A stretch of DNA of 64,000 nucleotides, taken from CBDBKE01 sp965218055. GTDB lineage: Bacteria > Acidobacteriota > Terriglobia > JAJPHL01 > JAPKYU01. Shown piece after piece: positions 34,900 through 42,797 of the stretch. How positions within the stretch are numbered: the stretch's first letter is position 1; every line of letters begins with the position of its first letter. The stretch is from contig CBDCKA010000001.1 of the NCBI GenBank assembly GCA_965218055.1, positions 1-64,000 on the forward strand, written 5' to 3'. Position numbers and translations under genes: made by a program. Below the pieces are notes generated by a model, which was not told the origin of the DNA, searched no databases, and worked only from the letters and a program-made list of their open reading frames with translations.

Positions 34900-35773
34900 G
34901 TAGGCGTCATCGGGGCTGGAAAGCCCTTCCTTGTGAGAAGGGCGTTCACACCCAATCGTTTTCCAGCACCATCGCCACCACGCTCATCACCTTCGCCAAC
35001 ACATACGGAGGCGAGCTGGGCATTGGCGTTGACGGAGAAGTTTCTCAGGAGTTCCTCGTAAGTTCGGAGCACGTTGAGGATGCTTAGGCGGCGATAGGGT
35101 CGAACGCATCGAAAGATCGACCGCACGGCCGAGACATTGCGGAAGTTGGGTGCGCCCAGCCCAGCGAGATGCAGGGCAACTTCCGGGCTTGGCGAACGGC
35201 CGAGAAGTAGCGGCTGATAGCGTAGCGCGGGACGATGCCGAGGCCGTGCGCTGGTTCCGCTTGCTGCCACTTCGAAGTTGAATAATCCGGTGTGGGAGAT
35301 TGTGTGTTTTGACTAGCTGCCTTGGCCGCACCGCTCGTTGCGTAGTCATCGGGCTTGTGGAATGTTGGAAAGTCGGAGATTTTTCCAGACGGTGTTGGAA
35401 TCCGAGTTGCCTGCGGATTTCCACGGCATATCATTTCTACAGGCCACGTCCTCTCGTCGATTTCTGCCGGAATTCCACCGGGCCTCGTTGCCGATCCTGC
35501 GACGGGGCCGAATTGTGTTGTCATTAAGGCTCCGAGTCCTTCGCCGTCCCTTGGGCCAGAAACTCCGCCCTTGACACTCCTGATCAATCCTGCACTGAGC
35601 GCCTGCCGCGCCCATTCCCGAACTGATGTCCGATTGAGTTCCTCAAGGAGCGTGCCGCCGACCACCAAGCATCCGATTCCATCTTTGATCCAATTGAGGA
35701 ACTTCACGCCGGCCTCGGGGCCGTTGGGGCGGAACACTTCGTCGGCGATATTTGCGTCAAGAATTGCACACAT
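34900..35773 (-). pseudogene. PIN-like toxin N-terminus joined to unrecognised debris
   Basis: MCAILDANIADEVFRPNGPE and the following residues through LLEELNRTSVREWARQALSA match the first 70 residues of a family of stand-alone PIN-domain proteins (the Asp in LDAN is the first catalytic acid). Homology is lost near 35550. Downstream the strand carries coding-like stretches in two frames (FRNVSAVRSIFRC and YRRLSILNVLRTYEELLRNF) that I do not recognise and that look like the end of another protein. The whole is probably a fused, inactive remnant. Confidence 0.45.
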
Positions 35774-35786
35774 AACTCAAAGACCC

Positions 35787-35925
35787 AGAGACGCCATCTC
35801 TTCCGCCGTCACCGGAATCAAGAAATGACTCCACGGTCTGACCCAGGACTTCCCTTGCGATCGTGAGACACAGCTGCTGGAAGCTGCTCCAGCCAAGATT
35901 GTGCAGGTCGTACGGGATCCCGGCT
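35787..35925 (-). pseudogene. Mrr/PD-(D/E)XK-like defence effector, N-terminal fragment
   Basis: YDLHNLGWSSFQQLCLTIAR and EVLGQTVESFLDSGDGGRDG form a highly conserved N-terminal block I associate with restriction-endonuclease-like domains at the front of large STAND/Avs-type proteins; GGRDG carries the catalytic Asp. About 45 residues remain, sandwiched between the PIN remnant and the AbiEii gene. The large remainder is gone. Confidence 0.5.
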
Positions 35926-35932
35926 GTTGCGG

Positions 35933-36892
35933 TCACAGCAGTCCTCGAAGTCCTTGAAACTTGCCAAGCACTTCGTCCCACAGCGGATAGACGCCGTAGC
36001 AAAGCTGATGGCATTGGGCTTCGTATTCGGGTCCAATCACAGCTGAGAGTGTATCGGGCGGGAACAGTGCGTCGCTGTGTGCGAAACGCATCTCATCTGG
36101 GTAGAAGTAGCTCTGAGGGAAGTGCGTCCGGCTGATCTCGTCGTAGTCCGTCCGAATGGCGGCGTATTCGGGAGAGCGCAGCATCGCAAGCACTTCATCC
36201 TGACCGGCCAGTCGAAAGAGATCGTAGTAGTGCCGGGCATACGTTCCGAGCGGCGTCCCGTCGCGCTTGAGACGTTCGACCTTCCCGTGGATGGCAAAGA
36301 GTTTCTCGACGAAGGTGCGCCGGAAGTGCAGGAGGCGCATGGGAAACGGCCCTTCATCCTCCGCGTTCAAGGTCAGTCCGTTGTCCTGCAGGAATTGGCC
36401 GATGTACGAGCGCAGCGCGAGAACCACGGTCGGCTGACGACCGCTGGCGGTGCCGGCCTCGAGCAGGACACGGTTCGCGACTTCGCCAGCACCGGCAAAG
36501 CGCTGTGTGTACGAAAACCGGTCATTCCGTCCGAATCCGCCGATTGTCTGGCTCTCCTCGTGCATGAATGTGAACGGCGCGTGTGTCGCGACGGCGTCGC
36601 GAAGCTTCTTGAGTTCCCGATCAATCGCCCTCGTGCGAAGAGGCGGATCGAAGGCATCCGGATCAAGGAAGATATCGACATCTTCGGAGAAACGTTCGAT
36701 CAGGTTCCAGCCTTTGGCAAGGCTTGTCCCGCCCTTGAAGATGATCCGGTCGCCCCAGTCGGCGATAATTCGCAGCGTTTCGGTGACGTGGTAGTCTTTT
36801 TCGATGACGGCGGGCCGCAGGCCGTCGGACCGGAAGTGCTCAGCCGCTCGCAGGACGAGCTGGTTAAATTCAGGGTGCTCGAACAGCTTCAT
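35933..36892 (-). CDS. AbiEii-type nucleotidyltransferase toxin
   Basis: 319 residues. The nucleotidyltransferase core shows IIFKGGTSLAKGWNLIERFS followed by EDVDIFLDP, the GGTSL...D-x-D motif of the DUF1814/AbiEii family, with further acidic and Lys residues downstream (ADWGD, and LRSYIGQFLQD). Family knowledge: AbiEii/MenT toxins transfer nucleotides to tRNA or another target and are countered by an AbiEi-type antitoxin that represses transcription. Here the start overlaps the antitoxin stop (ATGA), a classic type IV toxin-antitoxin operon. Both genes are intact, which stands out in this decayed neighbourhood. It may stabilise the element or defend against phage. Confidence 0.88.
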   Translation of the reverse strand: MKLFEHPEFNQLVLRAAEHFRSDGLRPAVIEKDYHVTETLRIIADWGDRIIFKGGTSLAKGWNLIERFSEDVDIFLDPDAFDPPLRTRAIDRELKKLRDAVATHAPFTFMHEESQTIGGFGRNDRFSYTQRFAGAGEVANRVLLEAGTASGRQPTVVLALRSYIGQFLQDNGLTLNAEDEGPFPMRLLHFRRTFVEKLFAIHGKVERLKRDGTPLGTYARHYYDLFRLAGQDEVLAMLRSPEYAAIRTDYDEISRTHFPQSYFYPDEMRFAHSDALFPPDTLSAVIGPEYEAQCHQLCYGVYPLWDEVLGKFQGLRGLL

Positions 36893-37638
36893 GTTGAGCG
36901 CCCCTTCGCCTGCCAGCGCCGAGCGTTCGGCAATGCGGCGAACAGGCCGAACTCAAAGCGCGAGAACGGATTCAGCGACGCGCGCAGGCGTGCAACCAAC
37001 GTTGCCGGCGCGCCGATCTTCTCGCCTAGGGCACCAAGCAGCGCGCGCGCGCGCGGCGGTTCGGTTTTCGCGACCCTGGCAAGGCGCGCAAAACACGCGC
37101 CGTTGGATAGTAGTTTCATCGTTCTGCGGATGGTCTCACCCGGTGGCAGTTCGCTCGTCGTGCCGCCGCGCCTGAGAAGATCAAGCAGTGCGGCATCTTC
37201 GCGGGTAAGAGTGCGCCACGCGGCGGGACGCCGCGTATGGATCACAATGTCGGCGCCGAGAAGCTTGCGGGGCAAGTTCCCTGCGCTGGTAGCGACTTCT
37301 CCGCGGCGGGCCGTCTGGGTGGTGAAGCCGAGCAGGCTGGCCGCGGCGAGGCCCGCGGGAAAAACATCACGCTGTTTGGAGGCAAGCGCCTGAATCGCGG
37401 CCGGGTTCGGCAGGCTCTTGCCGAAGGTGGTTTGCCGGGAGCGGTAGTAGATGCCTTTACTCAGCCGCTCAACGACACCCAATTGAGCGAGACGCGAGAG
37501 AGCGCGGGCCACCGTTGAAAACGGCAGATCGCGAAAGTCATCCAGGCGCCAGACCTTTTCGCCGCCTTGCTTGATGCGCGCACGTACCAGACGGGCGATC
37601 TGGTTTGAGCCTCGCGTTTTTGTGGTGCGTCGCCCCAT
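36889..37638 (-). CDS. AbiEi-like/DUF6088 antitoxin and repressor
   Basis: 249 residues. The N-terminal winged helix (QIARLVRARIKQGGEKVW, LPFSTVARALSRLAQLGVVE) is followed by RLSKGIYYRSRQTTFGK and a C-terminal domain with LLGFTTQTARRGEVATSAG and GADIVIHTRRPAAWRTLTRE. This is the DUF6088 layout that partners AbiEii toxins. The protein should neutralise the toxin and bind inverted repeats upstream; a matching repeat is present at 37668-37697, 30-60 bp before the ATG at 37638. Confidence 0.85.
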   Translation of the reverse strand: MGRRTTKTRGSNQIARLVRARIKQGGEKVWRLDDFRDLPFSTVARALSRLAQLGVVERLSKGIYYRSRQTTFGKSLPNPAAIQALASKQRDVFPAGLAAASLLGFTTQTARRGEVATSAGNLPRKLLGADIVIHTRRPAAWRTLTREDAALLDLLRRGGTTSELPPGETIRRTMKLLSNGACFARLARVAKTEPPRARALLGALGEKIGAPATLVARLRASLNPFSRFEFGLFAALPNARRWQAKGRST

Positions 37639-37667
37639 GGATTGAGTATCGGCAGAGCCCTGCTTGA

Positions 37668-37697
37668 TGTCCAGTTATTTCGCAAAAAAACTGGACA
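37668..37697 (-). promoter_or_regulatory. Operator-like inverted repeat of the AbiE operon
   Basis: TGTCCAGTT (37668-37676) and AACTGGACA (37689-37697), a perfect 9-bp inverted repeat 12 bp apart. A third similar half, TGTCTGGAC, lies 4 bp further upstream. AbiEi-type repressors bind such repeats to autoregulate. The site lies just upstream of the antitoxin start and would overlap the promoter. Confidence 0.6.
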
Positions 37698-37700
37698 TTT

Positions 37701-37905
37701 ATGTCTGGACGTTTGCGTCGGACGATTTCGTCGATCCAGTTCAGGGCTCGGACGGAGCCGGGCGGGCTCGGGTGGACCGGTCGTGATGCGGAGTGGGTGG
37801 CGCTCGTCTGCTTGCAAGCAGGGTCTTCCTGCGCCGGCAGTACCTCGCCTTCATCGGTCAGACCAATCGGGCGCTCGCCAACCGCTTCGTGCGGCGGTGC
37901 GGCAG
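37701..37905 (+). pseudogene. N-terminal fragment of a relative of the 323-residue protein
   Basis: The frame from 37701 (MSGRLRRTISSIQFRARTEP) reads GWTGRDAEWVALVCLQAG; one frame over it continues VFLRRQYLAFIGQTNRALAN. This corresponds to GWSGPEAKWIALVCLHSGIF in the complete protein at 33122. A one-base shift near 37822 splits it, and homology ends at about 37905, where an opposite-strand fragment begins. Confidence 0.55.
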
Positions 37906-38290
37906 CGCGGCGGAATCTCCTTCTCCAGAGCGTTCACCCAGTCCCCTTGGAGACTCGCCGCGAGGGAATCCAGCGACGCAGCCGACTCGACGTATTGAAT
38001 CCTCTCCTCGCGGCCCACGAATCGCGTGAACCGGTGCACGAATGAATGGTAGTCAAGATTGCGGACCGGTTCCCGCCGGCGATCTGGGCGAACCGCCTGT
38101 GATACCGCATACACCGTTTCTGCGAGTATCTCGGCGGCCTCTGAGACGTCGTTGCGCCGCCCGCGCACAAAGTAGAGAACGCGCCCCCAGATCCGGTGCG
38201 CCGCCTCCATGACGGCAGGCCCGGCGCGCCGGTCCTGTTCGTCTCGCTCGTTGATCCAAAGCGGGGGATCGTCAGCAGGGATCCTTGGTA
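37906..38290 (-). pseudogene. Possible sigma-70-like region-2 protein fragment
   Basis: DPPLWINERDEQDRRAGPAV leads into AAHRIWGRVLYFVRGRRNDV and SEAAEILAETVYAVSQAV, then EPVRNLDYHSFVHRFTRFVG. The helix arrangement and the D-x-x-(E/Q)AAEILE-like pattern recall sigma-factor-like proteins of Acidobacteriota, but I cannot name the family with certainty. It has no clear start codon in the right place and is cut at 37905. The stretch 38291-38545 shows no gene. Confidence 0.3.
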
Positions 38291-38545
38291 TAAGTGGGAA
38301 TCTTCATTCTCATCATCTGGCACTTCCACGAGAAAACCCTACCCGCAGCAAGATAGAAATACCTACTCGGCTTGGACTGAAAGCTCTGCGGGAGAGACAG
38401 TTCTGCCGAGTCCGGTGCAACTCATGCTCTTTCAGAGACTTGCATTACCGGCCCCTCTAGCGGGACAAGTGGAGAGTTTAACATCCCGATTCTGGGCCAG
38501 GCCTTGCACGAGGCGTGCTTAGGGCCCGTCAGCATTTCTCGGCCG

Positions 38546-39148
38546 TCACTTGGCTTCCGCTGCCAACAGGTTCTCGAACGCCACCTGCAGCTTTTCGTGA
38601 CTGCCGATAATCGTGCGGCCCCAGGTGATCATGTGGGAGGGCGCATCTTCCGCTGGGTCGGGCCACCTGGCGGGCCGGCCGTAGAGAAAGAAGGCGTCCC
38701 ACTCGACGCGATCGGAGCCGGGACGAGTCACGTGGGAGGCGTACCAGCGGCCCGCGACTTTTTGCGCGTCCCAGAAGTGGGTCACCCGGGAGTCGGCGAG
38801 CCTGCCGGTGGGCCACTCCGAACGGGCATCGGTGGGAATCATGTTGAACCACACGGCATACACCGCAACGTCCAGCTTTGGATTTTTCTCCAGGATCTTT
38901 TTCTGCACCCACCGGGTACCGGCCGTGCAGACGGGTCACGTGGGAGAAAGCAGCAGCACAATGCGGATCTTCCCCTCGTCGCGGTTGAAGGTGGCCTGAA
39001 GATCCTCGACCCGCGCCAGGGTGTTCAGCCGCGTATCCTCCGCGGCCCAGAGGTCGCGAACCGGCGGCAACGAAGTCAGAAGAGAGATGGCAACCAGCAC
39101 GAAGGTCCAGGGACGGCCGTGGCGCATGTTTCGGGCTTTGTTCATCAT
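38546..39148 (-). CDS. Probable selenoprotein: exported thioredoxin-like protein with UxxC
   Basis: Translation from ATG 39148 (GGAGAG 4 nt upstream) gives 200 residues if the TGA at 38936-38938 (codon 71) is read through. An N-terminal signal peptide (WTFVLVAISLLTSLPPV) is followed by LARVEDLQATFNRDEGK, the strand IRIVLLLSPT, then U-PVC, so Sec replaces the first Cys of a CxxC redox motif, then AGTRWVQKKILEKNPKLDVA. The downstream part (YAVWFNMIPTDARSEW, HMITWGRT) stays in frame to the final TGA at 38546. A hairpin suited to a bacterial SECIS begins 4 nt after the codon. Expected role: periplasmic thiol/selenol redox chemistry. Alternative: a nonsense mutation in a Cys-containing ancestor. 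Confidence 0.6.
38902..38931 (-). promoter_or_regulatory. SECIS-like hairpin just after the in-frame UGA
   Basis: On the minus strand, UCUGCAC (38931-38925) pairs perfectly with GUGCAGA (38908-38902). Inside, GCCGG pairs with CCGGU (one G-U), leaving a UAC loop, or GUACC if the last pair opens. The loop begins about 17 nt after UGA, within the 16-37 nt spacing described for bacterial SECIS elements, and a G is available at its start as those models require. Confidence 0.55.
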
Positions 39149-39243
39149 GGTTCTCTCCATCTTGGTTCTCTGCAACGCGTCCGATGCACGGTAAGAGTCC
39201 CCTTATCCCCTCTTCCGGGTAGTTTCCCACCTATCCAGGCGGG

Positions 39244-39335
39244 TCAGGCCGCCTCCTCAACCATGCTCCGCAACTTCGTGCCCTTGTACTTGCCCCAGCA
39301 CGTGGGACATGGCCCGTACTTCTCAGCCTGGGGTG
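39244..39335 (-). pseudogene. C-terminal scrap with a CPTC motif
   Basis: Minus-strand reading QAEKYGPCPTCWGKYKGTKL ends RSMVEEAA and a stop at 39246-39244. CPTC suggests half of a zinc site. The sequence before it is out of frame. Too little remains to name it. The rest of 39149-39586 contains no gene I can support. Confidence 0.3.
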
Positions 39336-39586
39336 GCGGCGATTCCCGCTACGATGAATGAGCCGGAATTTCCATTTTGAGCTTCCCCTTCACCCGAAAA
39401 CCTATGCCTCGTACCCTGTCGTGTCAATCGCAAATCGCCCGGGCCTCTTTGAGGTGGTAGTGCGGCACATTTTGGCTGTTCTTCGGAGTCGCTGTGCGGG
39501 TTTCGCCTGCCCAGCCTGCCTCGCCGCTGACACTTGTCCGGCCCGACCACTTCTGAGCACCTAAAATTACCCTCTCTCCTGGGTCG

Positions 39587-40915
39587 CTAGCCGTCTGGCA
39601 GCGGCAGTGCCGAGATCGTTCGCAGCATGCTGCTGAACAGCCTCCGGCTCAAGTGCCCTTCGGCCAGCAAAAGCCAGTAATATCGTGCATGTTTCACCAG
39701 CCGTCCGCCCGTTTTCACCAGCCGCTGCTGCAAACTCGTCAGCGACCAGTTGTTGATCCTCTTCGGTAGCACCAGCCGCCGCCACAGGTTTCCCAAGTTG
39801 TAGGCGATCAGGCTCAGCCATAGGCGCACCTCGTTCGACCGAAACCGATGGCAACTCAGCCGGGTCATCTTTACCGCCTGCTTGCCTTCCTTGATCCATT
39901 GCTCTGCGGTGCCCCGCTTGTTGTAGAACCGGACCACCGCCCGGCTGTCGGTCTCCAGATTGGTGACGATGAACCCCACGCGAGGGAACAGTTCGCCAAA
40001 GTGGAACTCCACCTTCGCCACCACCCGCCGCGCCTTTTTCCAACTGGCTGCCTGGTAGAGAAAGCTCTTGTACCAGACCACCGGCTTGTGGCTCGGTCGC
40101 CCCACTGACCGCGTCAACAACTCCGCGATGTCCCTCTCCAGACTGTCGTTGGCCGGGATGCGAATCGCATACTTCACGTCCCGCTCCTCCAGTGCGTCGT
40201 AGATCTCCGGCTTGGCGAAGGCGGCGTCGGCGCGAAACACCGCTTCCTTGCCCAGCTTCTGCTGCCGTTCGATCTCTGGCAGGAGAAGTTCTTCCCAATC
40301 CTCGGCGCTGTGCACGTTGCCGGGTCGCAGCTTGGCCGCCAGACAGTCACCCTCGCGACTGAACAGCAACAACGGGTGATAGCAACTCGACTCGAAATGC
40401 CCGTTGTAGGCGCTCTGTTCCTGCTCCCCGTAGACCGGGATCTCGGTGCTGTCCATGTCCAGCACCACCCGGCGCGGCGCATCCATAGCTTCCGCCCTGG
40501 CGATCAAATCCCGGTTGATCGCTGCCAAACCAGCAAGGTTCTCGTCTTGCGTCAGCAGTTCTGTCTCGAACGACTGTAACCGGGAAGTCAGGGCTGCGCC
40601 ACGTTCCCAGATCTTCTCCGAACCGATCAGCCGGAACGTCGGATCTTGGGAAAGCCGCTCGGCGTCGTTGACGTCTTCGTATCCTGCCAAGCGGCTGTAG
40701 ATGGACTGCCGCAGCAAGTCAGCGAGGGGCAACCGGGTGTTCTTCCCCCGAGAGTCGATCAAGTGCTGTTCGATAAGTTCGCCGAACCCCAAACGTTCGT
40801 CCAACTCGCGCACCAGAATCAGACCGCCGTCGGAAGTGATTCGCGATCCCTGAAATGTGACCCGCAGAAACCGGTTGAATGACAGTTGAAACGCCTGTTT
40901 TTGGCTCTCACCCAT
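39587..40915 (-). CDS. IS1380-family transposase, complete
   Basis: 442 residues from the ATG at 40915 (GGAGGT 9 nt upstream): MGESQKQAFQLSFNRFLRVT. The DDE family blocks are present: VVLDMDSTEIPVYGEQEQSA, CLAAKLRPGNVHSAED, AVFRADAAFAKPEIYDALEE and FYNKRGTAEQWIKEGKQA. The frame is uninterrupted. Two inactive relatives are at 23057-23217 and 24804-25690. I could not define the terminal repeats by eye. The following 40916-41268 holds no complete gene; a plus-strand tail GLELKGNLAVLPENIGRNPL ending in a stop near 41198 may be another scrap. Confidence 0.9.
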   Translation of the reverse strand: MGESQKQAFQLSFNRFLRVTFQGSRITSDGGLILVRELDERLGFGELIEQHLIDSRGKNTRLPLADLLRQSIYSRLAGYEDVNDAERLSQDPTFRLIGSEKIWERGAALTSRLQSFETELLTQDENLAGLAAINRDLIARAEAMDAPRRVVLDMDSTEIPVYGEQEQSAYNGHFESSCYHPLLLFSREGDCLAAKLRPGNVHSAEDWEELLLPEIERQQKLGKEAVFRADAAFAKPEIYDALEERDVKYAIRIPANDSLERDIAELLTRSVGRPSHKPVVWYKSFLYQAASWKKARRVVAKVEFHFGELFPRVGFIVTNLETDSRAVVRFYNKRGTAEQWIKEGKQAVKMTRLSCHRFRSNEVRLWLSLIAYNLGNLWRRLVLPKRINNWSLTSLQQRLVKTGGRLVKHARYYWLLLAEGHLSRRLFSSMLRTISALPLPDG

Positions 40916-41268
40916 TCGGTGTACACCTCCGGAAGGCAATGTTGATGCTGGAACCCGCATCAATACTGACGTTGGAGTCATTCAGAAGGTTGCCGCCGAT
41001 AGTTCATAAAGGAAATCCGGGATAAGGGGAGCCCTCTGTGTTCGACCGTCGCGCCTTCGGGCCAATCGACTCCGGAGCCTCGCAATGAGAAAGAAGCTGT
41101 CGAGGGGCTAGAACTCAAAGGCAATCTCGCTGTGTTGCCGGAAAACATCGGACGGAATCCTCTCCGCACTATTGATCCTTGTGTAATCCCTGTGTAAGCT
41201 AATGTCCTACTTGAGAGGCAAAGAGAACGGCCTGTGGGCCAGAAAAGATCGCCGCAACTCCTAGTTGC

Positions 41269-41619
41269 GCTGGAGGCGTCTGCCGTGAGTTCGCGTGAGC
41301 CGGGCGATAGGATCGAGTTCGGTCACGGCCAGGTTGGCCAGCGGATCACACTTCTGGTAGCTCCGGACGTCTTCGCCCCGGATGGAGCGCCGGGGCGTAG
41401 GAAGAGCCAGAAACTCCATGTCCAGGGAGGGGGCTCTGCCAAAGCGCTCACTGGTCCCGTGACAGCAGAGCGCCTGCTTCGCAGGTGTATCAAAACTGTA
41501 TCAAAACCCCTGTTTGTTGAAGGGATTGGGGTTACCCGTGAGCGGCAAGCAGGTTCCCCAAGTTGTTGATAACGCAAAGAATTGAACGTAACCGATGGAG
41601 AGAAAAGAAGCGGTGACGA
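41269..41619. repeat. Inverted copy of 29231-29571, next to attR
   Basis: Contains a coupling-protein C-terminal coding scrap (plus strand, VALEASAVSSREPGDRI), then GTATCAAAAC twice, and the complement of an integrase-like end (QTGVLIQF before a stop, minus strand) resembling the end of the intact integrase. It stops at 41619, directly before the 42-bp att repeat. Confidence 0.7.
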
Positions 41620-41661
41620 TGCGTGTGAAGCAGGCGCTCTAACCAACTGAGCTAGTCGCCC
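41620..41661. repeat. attR: 42-bp direct repeat, orphaned 5' half of tRNA-Val
   Basis: Identical to 7650-7691. Only tRNA positions 1-42 exist here; the 3' half is missing, so this is the chromosomal 5' half left behind when the element inserted. Just upstream on the minus strand (41698-41693) is a TATAAT box about 30 bp from tRNA position 1, so the original promoter is still at this end. Confidence 0.9.
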
Positions 41662-41692
41662 TCCTCCAGTGACCAACGCGAGTACGCGGCCA

Positions 41693-41698
41693 ATTATA
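41693..41698 (-). promoter_or_regulatory. -10 box of the original tRNA-Val promoter
   Basis: A perfect TATAAT on the minus strand, placed for a start about 25 nt before the tRNA 5' end. A convincing -35 box is not seen 17 bp upstream (GGCTGC). It now drives a truncated tRNA and reads into the element from its right edge. It lies within or just before the divergent moxR start. Confidence 0.55.
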
Positions 41699-41704
41699 CC
41701 ACGC

Positions 41705-42667
41705 GTGGACAATTCGCAGCCCAGAACCCCCGGCGCGCGGGAGTTTGAGCGCCTGCAGGAGTCGTTGCGCACCATTATCCGCGGCAAGGATGAGGTGATC
41801 GAGCTGGCGCTGGTGGCCCTGCTGGCCCGCGGCCACCTGCTGATTGAAGATGTACCAGGGGTGGGCAAGACCACACTGGGCCACGCCCTGGCCCGCCTGC
41901 TGAACTGCACCTTTCACCGCATCCAGTTCACCAGCGACCTGCTGCCCAGCGACGTGCTGGGCATCTCGGTCTACGACCAGCACCGGCAGCAGTTCGAGTT
42001 TCGGCCCGGCCCGGTGTTCACCAACATCCTGCTGGCCGACGAGATAAACCGCACCACTCCCAAGACCCAGAGCGCGCTGCTGGAGGCCATGAATGAGGGC
42101 CAGGTCACAATGGACAGCGTGACCAAACCGCTGCCGCAGCCTTTCATGGTGATTGCCACGCAGAATCCCGTTGAGCATCACGGCACCTATCCCCTGCCCG
42201 ACTCGCAGCTGGATCGTTTCTTGATGCGGATTCGCATAGGCTATCCCGCCGAGGAAAGTGAACGGGAGATCGTGCGCTACCATTCGGCCGGCAACAAGCT
42301 GAACAGCGTCGAGCCGGTCCTGGATGCCGCGCAGGCGCTGGCGCTGCAGCAGGAGGTGAAGTCGGTGTCGGTGGATGAAGATCTGGTGAGCTATACGGTG
42401 GCCATCGCCGGGCGCACCCGGGAAAGCGAGTACCTGTCGCTGGGCGTCAGCCCGCGTGGTTCGATGGCGCTTTACCAGTCGGCGCAGGCTCTGGCCTATC
42501 TGCGGGGCCGGCGTTTCACCACACCCGACGATTTCAAGAGCCTGGCAATCCCGGTGTTCGCCCACCGCGTGGTGCTTAACTCGCGCTACACCTCCACGCT
42601 CAAGAAAAGTGACCAGGCTGCGGAGGCGCTCCGCGAGATTGTTGACTCCGTACCGGTCCCCATGTGA
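41705..42667 (+). CDS. moxR: MoxR-family AAA+ ATPase
   Basis: About 320 residues. The Walker A is DVPGVGKTTLGHALA; the Walker B NILLADEINRTTPKTQSALL contains sensor elements; GTYPLPDSQLDRFLMRIRIG is typical of AAA_3. MoxR proteins act as chaperones that help assemble metal- or cofactor-containing complexes, often with von Willebrand-factor proteins (family knowledge); none is next door. I place the start at the GTG at 41705 (VDNSQPRTPG), because the upstream GTG at 41669 would begin inside the old tRNA leader; neither has a good ribosome-binding site. It is the first chromosomal gene beyond the element. Confidence 0.9.
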   Translation: MDNSQPRTPGAREFERLQESLRTIIRGKDEVIELALVALLARGHLLIEDVPGVGKTTLGHALARLLNCTFHRIQFTSDLLPSDVLGISVYDQHRQQFEFRPGPVFTNILLADEINRTTPKTQSALLEAMNEGQVTMDSVTKPLPQPFMVIATQNPVEHHGTYPLPDSQLDRFLMRIRIGYPAEESEREIVRYHSAGNKLNSVEPVLDAAQALALQQEVKSVSVDEDLVSYTVAIAGRTRESEYLSLGVSPRGSMALYQSAQALAYLRGRRFTTPDDFKSLAIPVFAHRVVLNSRYTSTLKKSDQAAEALREIVDSVPVPM

Positions 42668-42797
42668 GTGCTGAGCGCCGTCAGTCACTCCCGTCGATTC
42701 CCATACAGCGTAGCGCTGACGGGAAAGGCCCAAACGACTCGGAACCCAGGCGGCTTCGTGTGCACTACCGACTCCTCACTCCAGGCTCCTCACGAAT

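Noticed and set aside
37642..37998. Rightward gene divergent from the AbiE operon
   Set aside because: Homology to the 323-residue protein needs two frames, so it is a frameshifted fragment, not a gene.
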